Made by a program: the position numbers and the translations under genes. From NCBI GenBank assembly GCA_022750295.1, contig JAKIVZ010000010.1:1-64000 (forward strand): DNA of 64,000 nt, in the 5' to 3' direction. The stretch comes from Candidatus Lutacidiplasma silvani (lineage in GTDB: Archaea; Thermoplasmatota; Thermoplasmata; Lutacidiplasmatales; UBA184). Positions 31,540 to 39,379 of this stretch are shown here, piece after piece (within the stretch, counting starts at the first letter, position 1; every line of letters begins with the position of its first letter). The notes under the pieces are model-generated. The model was not told the origin of the DNA, did no database searches, and was given only the letters and a program-made list of their open reading frames with translations.

Positions 31540-32118
31540 TTGGTCAACCCGCACCTCGTCGTCCCAGCGGACGTTCTCTGGGTCCTCCTCCCGGCGCTCA
31601 TCGCGAACGCGACGGCGACGATCCCGCGGGGACGGGGTCCTCCGATGGATTTCGGCCGGACCTGGCCCCGCGACGGGCGACGGATCCTCGGTGCGTCGAA
31701 GTCGTGGTCGGGGTTCTGGTTCGGGACGTTCTTCGCGATCCCGTTCGGCCTCCTCGAAGCGTATCTGATCCTGATCGCCCCGCCGGACCTCGCGATCGTC
31801 CCGAAGTTCGGCTCCACCGTGCTCGGAGCGCTCCCCGTCGTCTTCCTGCTCGCCGCCGGAGCGATGACCGGCGACGCGATCGGCTCGTTCGTCAAGCGGC
31901 GGCTCGGCCGGGAGAGCGGGGCGCGGACGCTCCTCCTCGACCAGCTCCCGTTCGTCCTCGTTCCGATCGGGATCGGCCTCGTCGCGTTCCCGCAGATCTT
32001 CTGGACCACGTTCGGGTCGCTCGAGGCGGTCGCGTGGCTCCTCGTCTTCACCCTCGGCCTCCACGCAGCTTTCAACTACGTCGGCTACTGGGCAGGACTG
32101 AAGAAGGTCCCATGGTGA
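31540..32118 (+). CDS. carS: CDP-archaeol synthase
   Basis: CarS activates unsaturated archaetidic acid with CTP, the third lipid step encoded in this operon. Diagnostic blocks are LPALIANATATIPRGRGPPM, DGRRILGASKSWSGFWFGTF and AAGAMTGDAIGSFVKRRLGR (GDxxxSxxKRRxG), followed by LLLDQLPF. About four to five membrane helices are seen in 192 residues. The start is TTG at 31540. The position between M20 and pyrE mixes lipid and nucleotide genes in one transcript. Confidence 0.93.
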   Translation: MVNPHLVVPADVLWVLLPALIANATATIPRGRGPPMDFGRTWPRDGRRILGASKSWSGFWFGTFFAIPFGLLEAYLILIAPPDLAIVPKFGSTVLGALPVVFLLAAGAMTGDAIGSFVKRRLGRESGARTLLLDQLPFVLVPIGIGLVAFPQIFWTTFGSLEAVAWLLVFTLGLHAAFNYVGYWAGLKKVPW

Positions 32119-32140
32119 GGCGCGGGAGGGGAGAGGCCGC

Positions 32141-32668
32141 ATGACCGACGCCGTCCTCGTCGCCGACCTCCTCGAATCCGGGGCCGTTCGCTTTGGCACC
32201 TTCACCCTGACGAGCGGGCAGACGTCCGACGTCTACGTCGACGTGAAGCGGGCCACGACCGACCCTGCCCGGCTCCGTCGGATCGCCGAACGGCTGGCCG
32301 GTCGGGTCGCGGACGCGGACCGGTTCGCGGGGATGGAGCTCGGCGCCGTGCCGCTCGTCGTCGCGCTCGCTCTCGTGGCGGGGAAACCGTACGCGATCGT
32401 TCGCAAGGCGGCGCGGACCCACGGGACCGGAACGCGGGTCGAGGGGGAGGTCCCGCCCGGCGCCCGGGTCCTGGTCATCGAGGACGTGACGACGACGGGC
32501 GGCTCCGTCGTGGAGACGGTGGGGCTCCTCCGCGAAGCGGGCGCGACCGTCGACCGGGTCATCTGCGTCGTCGACCGGGGCCAGGGAGCGACCGAGAAGC
32601 TCGCGGGGATCGGGGTCCGGCTGGAACCGCTCGTCACGCTCGACGAGCTCCGAGGGTCTCGTCGGTGA
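32141..32668 (+). CDS. pyrE: Orotate phosphoribosyltransferase
   Basis: This enzyme converts orotate and PRPP to OMP in pyrimidine synthesis. The N-terminal LTSGQTSDVYVDVKRAT (substrate loop with Lys) and the PRPP signature VLVIEDVTTTGGSVVETVGL are clear. Length 175 matches archaeal PyrE. A purine-rich GGGAGGGGAG lies upstream of the ATG. The stop overlaps the endA GTG start by four bases (GTGA). Confidence 0.93.
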   Translation: MTDAVLVADLLESGAVRFGTFTLTSGQTSDVYVDVKRATTDPARLRRIAERLAGRVADADRFAGMELGAVPLVVALALVAGKPYAIVRKAARTHGTGTRVEGEVPPGARVLVIEDVTTTGGSVVETVGLLREAGATVDRVICVVDRGQGATEKLAGIGVRLEPLVTLDELRGSRR

Positions 32669-33726
32669 GCGCCCTCCTCGGGCGCGACGCCACGTCCCGG
32701 GTCGCCGACCCGTCCGACGCCGGCACCGTGTACGGACGGGGGTTCTTCGGAACCCCCAGCGCCGACGGCCTCGCCCTCGACCGGTACGAGACGGTGTACC
32801 TCGGTGAGATGGGTCGACTCGCGGTCGTCGACGGGCGCGAGCGGGCCGTCCTCTGGCCGGACCTGTTCCGTCGGGCGCTCCGCGCCGAGAAGGGATTCGG
32901 GGTCCGCTACATCGTCTACCGCGACCTCCGCCAGCGGGGGTACGTCGTCCGGCGGTCGCCGCCCCCCACGGCGTTCGCGGTCCTCCCCCGCGGCGGCGTC
33001 CTGAACAAGAGTCCGGCGAAGTACTGGGTCGCCGCGTACTCCGAGCGCCAGCCGTTCGACCTCGCGGAACTGGAGGCGCTCGCCGACCGGGCCCATGGGG
33101 CGAAGAAAGCGCTCCTCGTGGCGGTCGTCGACGAGGAGTCGGACCTGACGTTCTACCGGCTCCGTCGCTCCGCCCCGGTCGGCTCGCATCCCTCCCAGAC
33201 CCTCCCGGCTCCGGCCGGCGGGTGGCTCGCCGAGGACCGGGTCGTGGTGTTCGAGCCGGCGGCGGTCGCCGTCCTCGGCAAGGGGCTCGCCCACGGGAGC
33301 CGGATCGGCGAGCGGCTCGAGCTCTCCCTGCTCGAGGCCGCCCACTTGGTCGAGTCCGGCCAGCTCGCGCTCCGGGACGCCCGCACGGGGCGGCACGTCT
33401 CCTTGGAGCAACTCGGGCTCCGCGCCGCCAAGATCGAGAGCGGATTCTCCGAGCGGCTCGCCGCGTACCGTACCCTCCGGACCCGTCAGCTCGTCGTCAA
33501 GACCGGATTCAAGTACGGAGCCCATCTGCGGGCGTACCCGCGGAACCCCGAGACCGTTCACGCCCGGTACCTGGTCCGGGCCGTTCCCGCGGACTACCGG
33601 GCCCCGTGGCCCGAGCTCGCGGGGGCGGTCCGGGTCGCGCAGGGGGTCCGCAAGGACCTCTTGATCGCGGGCGTCGCTCCCGACGGCTCGGTCCGATTCC
33701 TCGGCCTCGAACGGGTTCGGCCCTAG
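32665..33726 (+). CDS. endA: tRNA-splicing endonuclease, fused-repeat form
   Basis: This protein excises introns at bulge-helix-bulge motifs. At 353 residues it is about twice the 180-residue unit, with two tandem domains. The C-terminal one keeps the catalytic triad: Tyr284 in GFKYGAHLR, His299 in TVHARYLV and Lys330 in VRKDLLIAG. The N-terminal copy resembles the family (VYGRGFFG, RYIVYRDLRQRGYVVRR) but lacks the triad, as in the euryarchaeal alpha2 type. Fused alpha2 enzymes usually prefer canonical intron sites, so the T-loop insertion in tRNA-Glu is a pointed question for this enzyme. Confidence 0.93.
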   Translation: MSALLGRDATSRVADPSDAGTVYGRGFFGTPSADGLALDRYETVYLGEMGRLAVVDGRERAVLWPDLFRRALRAEKGFGVRYIVYRDLRQRGYVVRRSPPPTAFAVLPRGGVLNKSPAKYWVAAYSERQPFDLAELEALADRAHGAKKALLVAVVDEESDLTFYRLRRSAPVGSHPSQTLPAPAGGWLAEDRVVVFEPAAVAVLGKGLAHGSRIGERLELSLLEAAHLVESGQLALRDARTGRHVSLEQLGLRAAKIESGFSERLAAYRTLRTRQLVVKTGFKYGAHLRAYPRNPETVHARYLVRAVPADYRAPWPELAGAVRVAQGVRKDLLIAGVAPDGSVRFLGLERVRP

Positions 33727-33901
33727 CGGTCCGGAATCTCCCCGAGCGTGCCGCGGGGATCGTGATCGACCGATGAGTCAACCGTCGGTCGACGGGGACG
33801 GCCGGCGCCCACCGCGCTCCGAGATCCACCGAGAATTGGGAAGGGGTTGAGTCTCCCCGGTCCGCCACCGAGGGTGGCGGGCCGGGGATTGCGCGTGCGT
33901 C

Positions 33902-35005
33902 CTACCAGTGGCCGTGGTGGTGGTTGCAGCGGCCTCCGCCGCCGCAGCCCGAGCCGCCCCAGCCTCCGCTGCCGCCACCGCAGTGGCCGCCGGTCGAGGG
34001 CGGGCAGCAGGTGACGGTCGTCTGGCCGCCGTGGCCGCCCCATCCCCAGCCCGACGCGTTCGTGACGCTGATCGAGATGCTGGCGACGATCGCGCCCATG
34101 CTGTCATGGACGTGGACGAGGTAGGTCCCCGCGGGCAGGTTGGTCCCGTTCTGGTAGGTGGCGTCGATCGAGTAGACGAAGCACGAGCCCCATCCCCCGT
34201 TCTTCTCCGTCTGGCAGTTGAGCTCCTTCCCGTTCGTGGTCTCGATCGCCGTGTGGAACGTGGTCTTCTGGACCGATCCCCAGAGCGCGATCGTGAACGC
34301 GGTCCCCGACATCAGCGTCGTGTTGCTCGTGTCATTGACCTGGACGAACGGAGCCGCGACGAACACGCTCGGGTAGTTCGGGGCGGTGACGGTCGAGGTC
34401 GGAGTGCTCCACTTGCTCGTCGTGGGTCCGGAGCGGTTCGCGGTCCAGCCCCAGCGGAACTCGAGGGTGACGTTCGACGGAGCGCCGCCGATCATGACCG
34501 CGAGGTTCGCCGTGGACAGGTAGGCGTGGCCCCCCGTCGTGAAGTCCAGCGTCGAGGCGAGGACGTCCGTCTTGACCACGGGGGCGGACCAGTTGCCGTT
34601 GCCACCGGGGAGCGTCATCGGGGCGAACTGGAGCGTGAACGTTCCGTTCGTCGCCGCGTCGGGGAACCGAGCGTACGTCGTCGGAACGGTAACGGTCGTG
34701 TTCGCGTCCGCGCTCGTAAAGCCGACGATCGCGAACTCATACGATGCGGTCAATGTCCCGCCCGCGGGGACTCCTTTCGTCGGCGACGCAAGCGTGATGT
34801 ACAGTGCGGCGGGCGCCTTGCCCGGGGTGCTGCAGACCGGTGGGGCGCCGTACCCGCCGCCTCCCCCCGTGCCACACGCCGCGGCGAATCCCGCCAGGAG
34901 CAGGAGCGCCGTGGCCCCGACTCCGAGCGCGACCACCCGGCCGGCCATTCGCGAGCGAATTCGGCGAGTCCCTGACCCCACGGCCTGCGATACCCGGTTC
35001 GTCAT
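33902..35005 (-). CDS. Lipoprotein-like surface protein with Cys/Gly/His tail
   Basis: The signal peptide (about residues 22-44) ends FAAAC-G, a lipobox-like site. The mature part of about 300 residues has Ig-like beta patterning (SPTKGVPAGGTLTASYEFAI, PAGTYLVHVHDSMGAIVASI), rich in Thr, Asn and Ser. The last 45 residues are very unusual: TCCPPSTGGHCGGGSGGWGG, then more Gly/Cys, and CNHHHGHW at the end, with five cysteines and five histidines. That could bind copper, zinc or nickel, or cross-link. A TATA-like TCTTAAGC (near 35051) lies about 46 bases upstream. It converges on endA across a 175-base gap in which I see no feature. Confidence 0.75.
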   Translation of the reverse strand: MTNRVSQAVGSGTRRIRSRMAGRVVALGVGATALLLLAGFAAACGTGGGGGYGAPPVCSTPGKAPAALYITLASPTKGVPAGGTLTASYEFAIVGFTSADANTTVTVPTTYARFPDAATNGTFTLQFAPMTLPGGNGNWSAPVVKTDVLASTLDFTTGGHAYLSTANLAVMIGGAPSNVTLEFRWGWTANRSGPTTSKWSTPTSTVTAPNYPSVFVAAPFVQVNDTSNTTLMSGTAFTIALWGSVQKTTFHTAIETTNGKELNCQTEKNGGWGSCFVYSIDATYQNGTNLPAGTYLVHVHDSMGAIVASISISVTNASGWGWGGHGGQTTVTCCPPSTGGHCGGGSGGWGGSGCGGGGRCNHHHGHW

Positions 35006-35161
35006 TCCATCCCTCTTCCGAGGCAGGCGGCGCTCCGGATCCGGGGTCTTAAGCGCTTCTCGCCCGGCTCATTCTGCGGACGCGCATGCCGACGTATCCG
35101 TTGCGACGGGGCGGTCTCGAACAGGTTGGGGACCTGAGATTTCGGGGAAGCCGTCGGCCGC

Positions 35162-35809
35162 TCAGCCGGACCCCGATTCCGTGCCTTCGATGGCGGCCAG
35201 GAATGCGGCGACCTTCGCCGGGTCGAGGTGGCCGGGCGTACTCTCGACCCCCGCCCCCACGTCGACGCCCCAGGGCCGGACCGCGGCGATCGCCTCGGCG
35301 ACCGATTCGGGGGTGAGCCCCCCCGCGAGGGTGAGTTTGCGTCCGGGCTGGGAATCGACGACGCGGGCGGCCATCTCCCAGTCGGGCCGGGACGCGCTCC
35401 CGTCCGCGATGGGGTCGCCCGCGGCGTCGAGGTGGAGCCGGGAGTAGTCCTCCGCCGGCGGGATCTTCGGTTCCGGACCGGTCGACCCGGCCCGGGGGAT
35501 CTCGAGGGAAGGAACGAGGTGGTGGATCTCAAGGAACTCGAGGTCCGGAGGGATGGTCCCGTAGACCTGGACCCGGTCCACCCCGACCTCGTCGAACAGC
35601 CGGTGGATGAGCGCCGCCGTCGGGGAGCGGGTGACGGCCCACACTTCCGCCCCCGGCGGGGCGGCCGTGACGAGTTCGGCGGCCTGGGACGGCTCGAGGT
35701 TCCGCGACGAGCCGGGAACGCCGACGAGGAACCCGATGGCCCCTCCGTCGGGCGCAAGCGAGAGGGAACCCGGGTCGGTCACGCCGGTGAGCTTGACGAA
35801 CGTCTTCAC
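35162..35809 (-). CDS. trpF: Phosphoribosylanthranilate isomerase
   Basis: TrpF isomerises phosphoribosylanthranilate in tryptophan synthesis, directly downstream of chorismate. Matching features are an N-terminal FVKLTGVTDP strand, AIGFLVG, DRVQVYG, YSRLHLDA (with the catalytic Asp), RKLTLAGGLTPESVAEAI and WGVDVGAGVESTPGHLDPAK. The catalytic Cys of the usual K-I-C-G motif is Thr here (KLTG). Start GTG at 35809 overlaps the lysC stop (GTGA). It is the last gene of the aromatic operon. No other trp gene is in the window. Confidence 0.88.
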   Translation of the reverse strand: MKTFVKLTGVTDPGSLSLAPDGGAIGFLVGVPGSSRNLEPSQAAELVTAAPPGAEVWAVTRSPTAALIHRLFDEVGVDRVQVYGTIPPDLEFLEIHHLVPSLEIPRAGSTGPEPKIPPAEDYSRLHLDAAGDPIADGSASRPDWEMAARVVDSQPGRKLTLAGGLTPESVAEAIAAVRPWGVDVGAGVESTPGHLDPAKVAAFLAAIEGTESGSG

Positions 35810-37227
35810 GAAGTCCTCGGCGCCTTCCTCCGCGTCCGCGGAGGCGGGGGCGCTCGGGCGGGGCGACCCGCGGGGGGGGGAAAAGCCCGTCGCCCGGCCG
35901 TCGGGGCGCGCGAGCGGGGCGTCCCCCGCTCGATCACCGCGCGGTGAAGGCGCCGCAGCTCCGCGAGCCGACGGTGGGCCGGAACGGCGATCGTCACGCT
36001 CGCGCGCGTGGCGCTGATCCCCTCGGCCCCCTCCAGGAGTGAACGGGGGTACCGGGGGAGGTCCGCGATCGCCCCGGAGCCGATGCCGGCGATCAGGGAC
36101 ACCGAGACCGTCGGTTCCAGTCGGGCCGACCTCTCCACGACCGTCGACCGGAGGACGCGGCGGGCGGACGCCGACCGATTCGCGGCTGTGACGACGGAGA
36201 CGACGGCCGCCGAGGTGAACACCTGGAGGACCGGCACGCCGGCACTCGAAAGCCGACGGCAGATTTCCGACAGCACGCCGGTTCGTCCCCGGGCTCCGGG
36301 AAAGCGCATCCGGAACAGCGCGACCGGCGGGGACGCCGTGACGGCGCGAATTCCCGGCGGTCCCCCGCGGGATCCGACCACCGTCTCCTCCTCCGCGCCC
36401 CCGAGCGAGCGGATCCGGAGCTCGATTCCCGCGAGCCGCGCCGGTTCGACGGTCATCGGATGGAGGACGCGGGCGCCGAACTCGGCCAGCTCCTCCGCCT
36501 CTTCGTACGTCAGCGATCGGATGGGCCGGGCCGCGGGGACTTCGGCCGGATCCGCCGAGAGGACCGACGCGTGACGTTTCACGAGCTCGACGAACTCGGC
36601 CCCCACGAGGACCCCGAGCGCGCTCGCGGCATAGTCGGAGCCGCCTCGCCCCAGCGTGACGGGCTCCCCCGCGGTGCCTCGCCCGAAGTATCCGGTCACC
36701 ACCGGGAGCTCCCCCCGGGCGAGGGCGCCCAGCACGTGGTGGCGAACCGGTCGACGGGAACGGTCGAGGAGGACGGTCCCGGCGCCGTGCCGTCCATCGG
36801 TCCACATCCCGATCTGAGCGGCATCCAGTCCGGTCGACGGGAGTCCCCGCGCTCGGAGCTCGGGGACGAGCCAATCCACCGCGAGCCGCTCCCCGAAGGC
36901 GAGGATACGGTCGGTCGCCGCGCCATCGAGCCGGTCGCGCCGCTCGCACCACGCGAACGCCCGTTCGAGCTCCGCCAAGCGGCGCCCGAGCGCTGGCCCG
37001 CCGGTCGGGTGGGCGGCGCGGATGTCGTCGAGCGCGCGGCGGTGCGCGCCGGAGTCCGACGGGCCATTGGCCGCGGCGAGCAGACGATCGGTCACTCCCT
37101 CCCGCGCCGAGACGACGGCGACGACCGGACGACCGCCCGCCCGCAACGTGGAGAGCCGACCGGCGACCGCCTCCACGTCGGCGAGGGCAGCCCCGCCGAA
37201 CTTGACGACCACCGGGGTCCGCGTCAT
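35806..37227 (-). CDS. lysC: Aspartate kinase
   Basis: This enzyme phosphorylates aspartate, the first step to aspartate semialdehyde. VVVKFGGAALADVEAV (KFGG motif, residues 6-12), RILAFGERLAVDWLVPELRA and TLGRGGSDYAASALG are diagnostic. Two C-terminal ACT-like regulatory segments (VALFRMRFPGARGRTGVLSE and SVSLIAGIGSGAIADLP) are visible, so allosteric control by an amino acid is likely. The C-terminal 40 residues are a Pro/Arg-rich tail. Start ATG at 37227 overlaps asd by four bases (ATGA). In this operon it supplies substrate to asd and hence AroA'. Confidence 0.93.
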   Translation of the reverse strand: MTRTPVVVKFGGAALADVEAVAGRLSTLRAGGRPVVAVVSAREGVTDRLLAAANGPSDSGAHRRALDDIRAAHPTGGPALGRRLAELERAFAWCERRDRLDGAATDRILAFGERLAVDWLVPELRARGLPSTGLDAAQIGMWTDGRHGAGTVLLDRSRRPVRHHVLGALARGELPVVTGYFGRGTAGEPVTLGRGGSDYAASALGVLVGAEFVELVKRHASVLSADPAEVPAARPIRSLTYEEAEELAEFGARVLHPMTVEPARLAGIELRIRSLGGAEEETVVGSRGGPPGIRAVTASPPVALFRMRFPGARGRTGVLSEICRRLSSAGVPVLQVFTSAAVVSVVTAANRSASARRVLRSTVVERSARLEPTVSVSLIAGIGSGAIADLPRYPRSLLEGAEGISATRASVTIAVPAHRRLAELRRLHRAVIERGTPRSRAPTAGRRAFPPPAGRPARAPPPPRTRRKAPRTS

Positions 37228-38300
37228 CCGGTTCCCCGAGGTCGGAGATCGCCGGCGGCCAGCGCGAGTTCGGCGTTGAGCACCGAGCCGCCGGCGCCCC
37301 CGCGGACGGCATTGTGCGTCAGCACGAAGAACCGAAGGTGGGGCGCCGACCAGCGGATCCGGCCAACGACGGCCGCCATCCCGCGGGCGCTCGCCGGGGT
37401 CCCGGCCCAAACGTCGAGGGCCGGCTGCGGTCGGTCGTCCTCCGTCGCAAGTTGGATGGGCGGGTGCGGCGCGGTCGGGAGGGGGAGCCGGGCGAGAGGG
37501 TCGAACTCGGTCCAGGCGCGTCGGAGAGACGACTCGCTGGGGGCCCGGCGCGCCACCACGGTCACCGCTTCGAGGTGGCCGTCCCGGGTCGGGACCCGGG
37601 CCGCGTGGACGAGGATGGGAACGGCCGACGGAACGACCCGCCGTCCGCGGCGTTTCCCGAGCAGGACCGCGGTCTCGACCGCGACCTTCTCCTCCTCTCC
37701 CGCGATGTGCGGAATCACGTTCGCGGACAGTTCGGCGGCGCCGAGGCCCGGGATTCCGGCCCCGGATCGCGCCTGGTACGTCGTGACGTGCACTGCGGCC
37801 GGCGCGAGGAGGTCCCACACGGGCGCGAGCGCGAGCACGAGCCCCGTCGCGGTGCAGTTGGGATTCGCCACGAGGGGGGGGCGCCGGGAGTCGCGGCCCC
37901 CGAGGACCCGCAGATGGTCGGCGTTCACCTCCGGGACGAGCAACGGCACTCCCGCGTCCCGGCGGTGGTCGGCGGCGTTCGTGAACACCGCGATCCCGCG
38001 CTGGAGGAGCTCGGATTCGAGCGGTCCGGCGTGGCCCGAGGGGAGGGCCCCGAACGCGAGGTTCACCCGCGCCGCTTGGAGCTGTCGCGGGGTCCGGGCC
38101 ACGAACCGGCGGTCCGCGAGCTCGGGAGGAACCGGCACGTCGAGGGCCCAAACGTCGTCGAGCCGCCGACCGACCGACCGGTCCCCGGCGAGGAGCAGGG
38201 GATCGGCGAACGCCGGGTGTCGGGCGAGCCGGCGCGCGAAATGTTGCCCAATGTATCCCGAGGCGCCCAAGATCGCCGTTCGGAATTCGGGGCCGCTCAG
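37224..38300 (-). CDS. asd: Aspartate-semialdehyde dehydrogenase
   Basis: This enzyme makes L-aspartate semialdehyde, which AroA' consumes to begin aromatic synthesis in archaea. It has the Rossmann motif ILGASGYIGQ, the active-site Cys in ANPNCTATGLVLAL and the substrate-binding His in PTRDGHLEAVTVV. No ATG, GTG or suitably placed TTG exists before ILGASGY. The frame has CTG at 38300, sharing CTGA with the aroC stop exactly as the neighbours share GTGA or ATGA. I therefore assign CTG as start (358 residues). Confidence 0.9.
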   Translation of the reverse strand: MSGPEFRTAILGASGYIGQHFARRLARHPAFADPLLLAGDRSVGRRLDDVWALDVPVPPELADRRFVARTPRQLQAARVNLAFGALPSGHAGPLESELLQRGIAVFTNAADHRRDAGVPLLVPEVNADHLRVLGGRDSRRPPLVANPNCTATGLVLALAPVWDLLAPAAVHVTTYQARSGAGIPGLGAAELSANVIPHIAGEEEKVAVETAVLLGKRRGRRVVPSAVPILVHAARVPTRDGHLEAVTVVARRAPSESSLRRAWTEFDPLARLPLPTAPHPPIQLATEDDRPQPALDVWAGTPASARGMAAVVGRIRWSAPHLRFFVLTHNAVRGGAGGSVLNAELALAAGDLRPRGTG

Positions 38301-39379
38301 CGGAGAAACCCCCCTCGCAGGGCGAGGTCGGTCAGCCCGATCGCGACGATCGCCTCGAGGACCGGCGCCGCCCGGGGGACGATGCACGGGTCGTGGCGTC
38401 CGGTCACGACGATGCGGGCGGGTTGGAGGTTCCGAAGATGCACCGTCTCCTGCTCCTTGGCGATCGAAGCGGTCGGTTTGACGGCGAACCGGGCGACGAG
38501 CTCGGCCCCGTCGGTCAGGCCCCCGAGGATTCCTCCCGCGTGGTTGGTTCGTGGGACGATCCGACCGGCGCGGACCTCGTACGGGTCGTTGTGCTCGCTC
38601 CCCCGGAGGGTCGCCGCCCGGAACCCGTCTCCGAACTCGACGGCCTTCACCGCCGGAACGGAGAACGCGGCGTGGGCGACCACGCTCTCGACCGAGTCGA
38701 AAAACGGTTCTCCGAGTCCGACCGGAAGTCCCGACGCCCGAACCTCGACGATGCCCCCGATGCTGTCCCCGGCCCGTCGCACCCCGGCGATGCATTCCTC
38801 CATGCGCGCGGCCGCCGACGCGTCCGGCGTCCCGACCTCGTTCTCCGAACTCCGCCGCCGGAGCTCGGAGAGCGGCGCCGTCTCAGGTACCACGGCGACT
38901 TCCGGCCCGATCGACCGGACGAACCCGAACACCTCGACCCCGAGCGGGGCGAGAAGGCCGGACGCAATCGCTCCGGCCGCGACGAGGCCCACCGTCATCC
39001 GCCCGGAGAAGATCCCGCCGCCGGCGAGGTCGGCGTTCGCCCCGTATCGGACCCGGGCCGGAAAGTCGGCATGCCCCGGCCGCGGGGTGTCTCGGAGCCG
39101 GTCGTAGTCGCTCGAGCGGGCGTCCTGGTTGACGACGTGGAGCCGGATCGGACCGCCGTCGGCGACCCCGTGGGAGATTCCGACGTCGACGATGATCTGA
39201 TCCTCCTCGTGGCGCCGGCTGGCGAGCCGCCGGCCGACCGGCCGGCGACGGTCGAGCGCGCGCTGGATTGCGAGGAGGTCGACCGGTCGTCCCTTCGGGA
39301 CCCCCGCGATCACGGCGCCGACCTCGGGTCCGTGGCTCGACCCGAAGACGGTCACGCGGTAGGCGGTCCCGATGGTCAT
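38297..39379 (-). CDS. aroC: Chorismate synthase
   Basis: This enzyme converts EPSP to chorismate with reduced FMN. Clear blocks are YRVTVFGSSHGPEVGAVIAG, RRRPVGRRLASRRHEED, DYDRLRDTPRPGHADFPARV, YGANADLAGGGIFSGRMT, FGDGFRAATLRGSEHND and NHAGGILGGLTDGAELVARF. Length 360 is normal. The start ATG at 39379 shares one base with the aroA stop. It is part of the overlapping aromatic operon. Confidence 0.96.
   Translation of the reverse strand: MTIGTAYRVTVFGSSHGPEVGAVIAGVPKGRPVDLLAIQRALDRRRPVGRRLASRRHEEDQIIVDVGISHGVADGGPIRLHVVNQDARSSDYDRLRDTPRPGHADFPARVRYGANADLAGGGIFSGRMTVGLVAAGAIASGLLAPLGVEVFGFVRSIGPEVAVVPETAPLSELRRRSSENEVGTPDASAAARMEECIAGVRRAGDSIGGIVEVRASGLPVGLGEPFFDSVESVVAHAAFSVPAVKAVEFGDGFRAATLRGSEHNDPYEVRAGRIVPRTNHAGGILGGLTDGAELVARFAVKPTASIAKEQETVHLRNLQPARIVVTGRHDPCIVPRAAPVLEAIVAIGLTDLALRGGFLR

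Noticed and set aside
28318-32205. Minus-strand open frame of 1295 codons
   Set aside because: It is a shadow of DUF2070, M20 and carS on the plus strand, whose motifs are unmistakable. The translation is low-complexity Arg/Gly/Asp/Glu, typical of antisense frames in GC-rich DNA.
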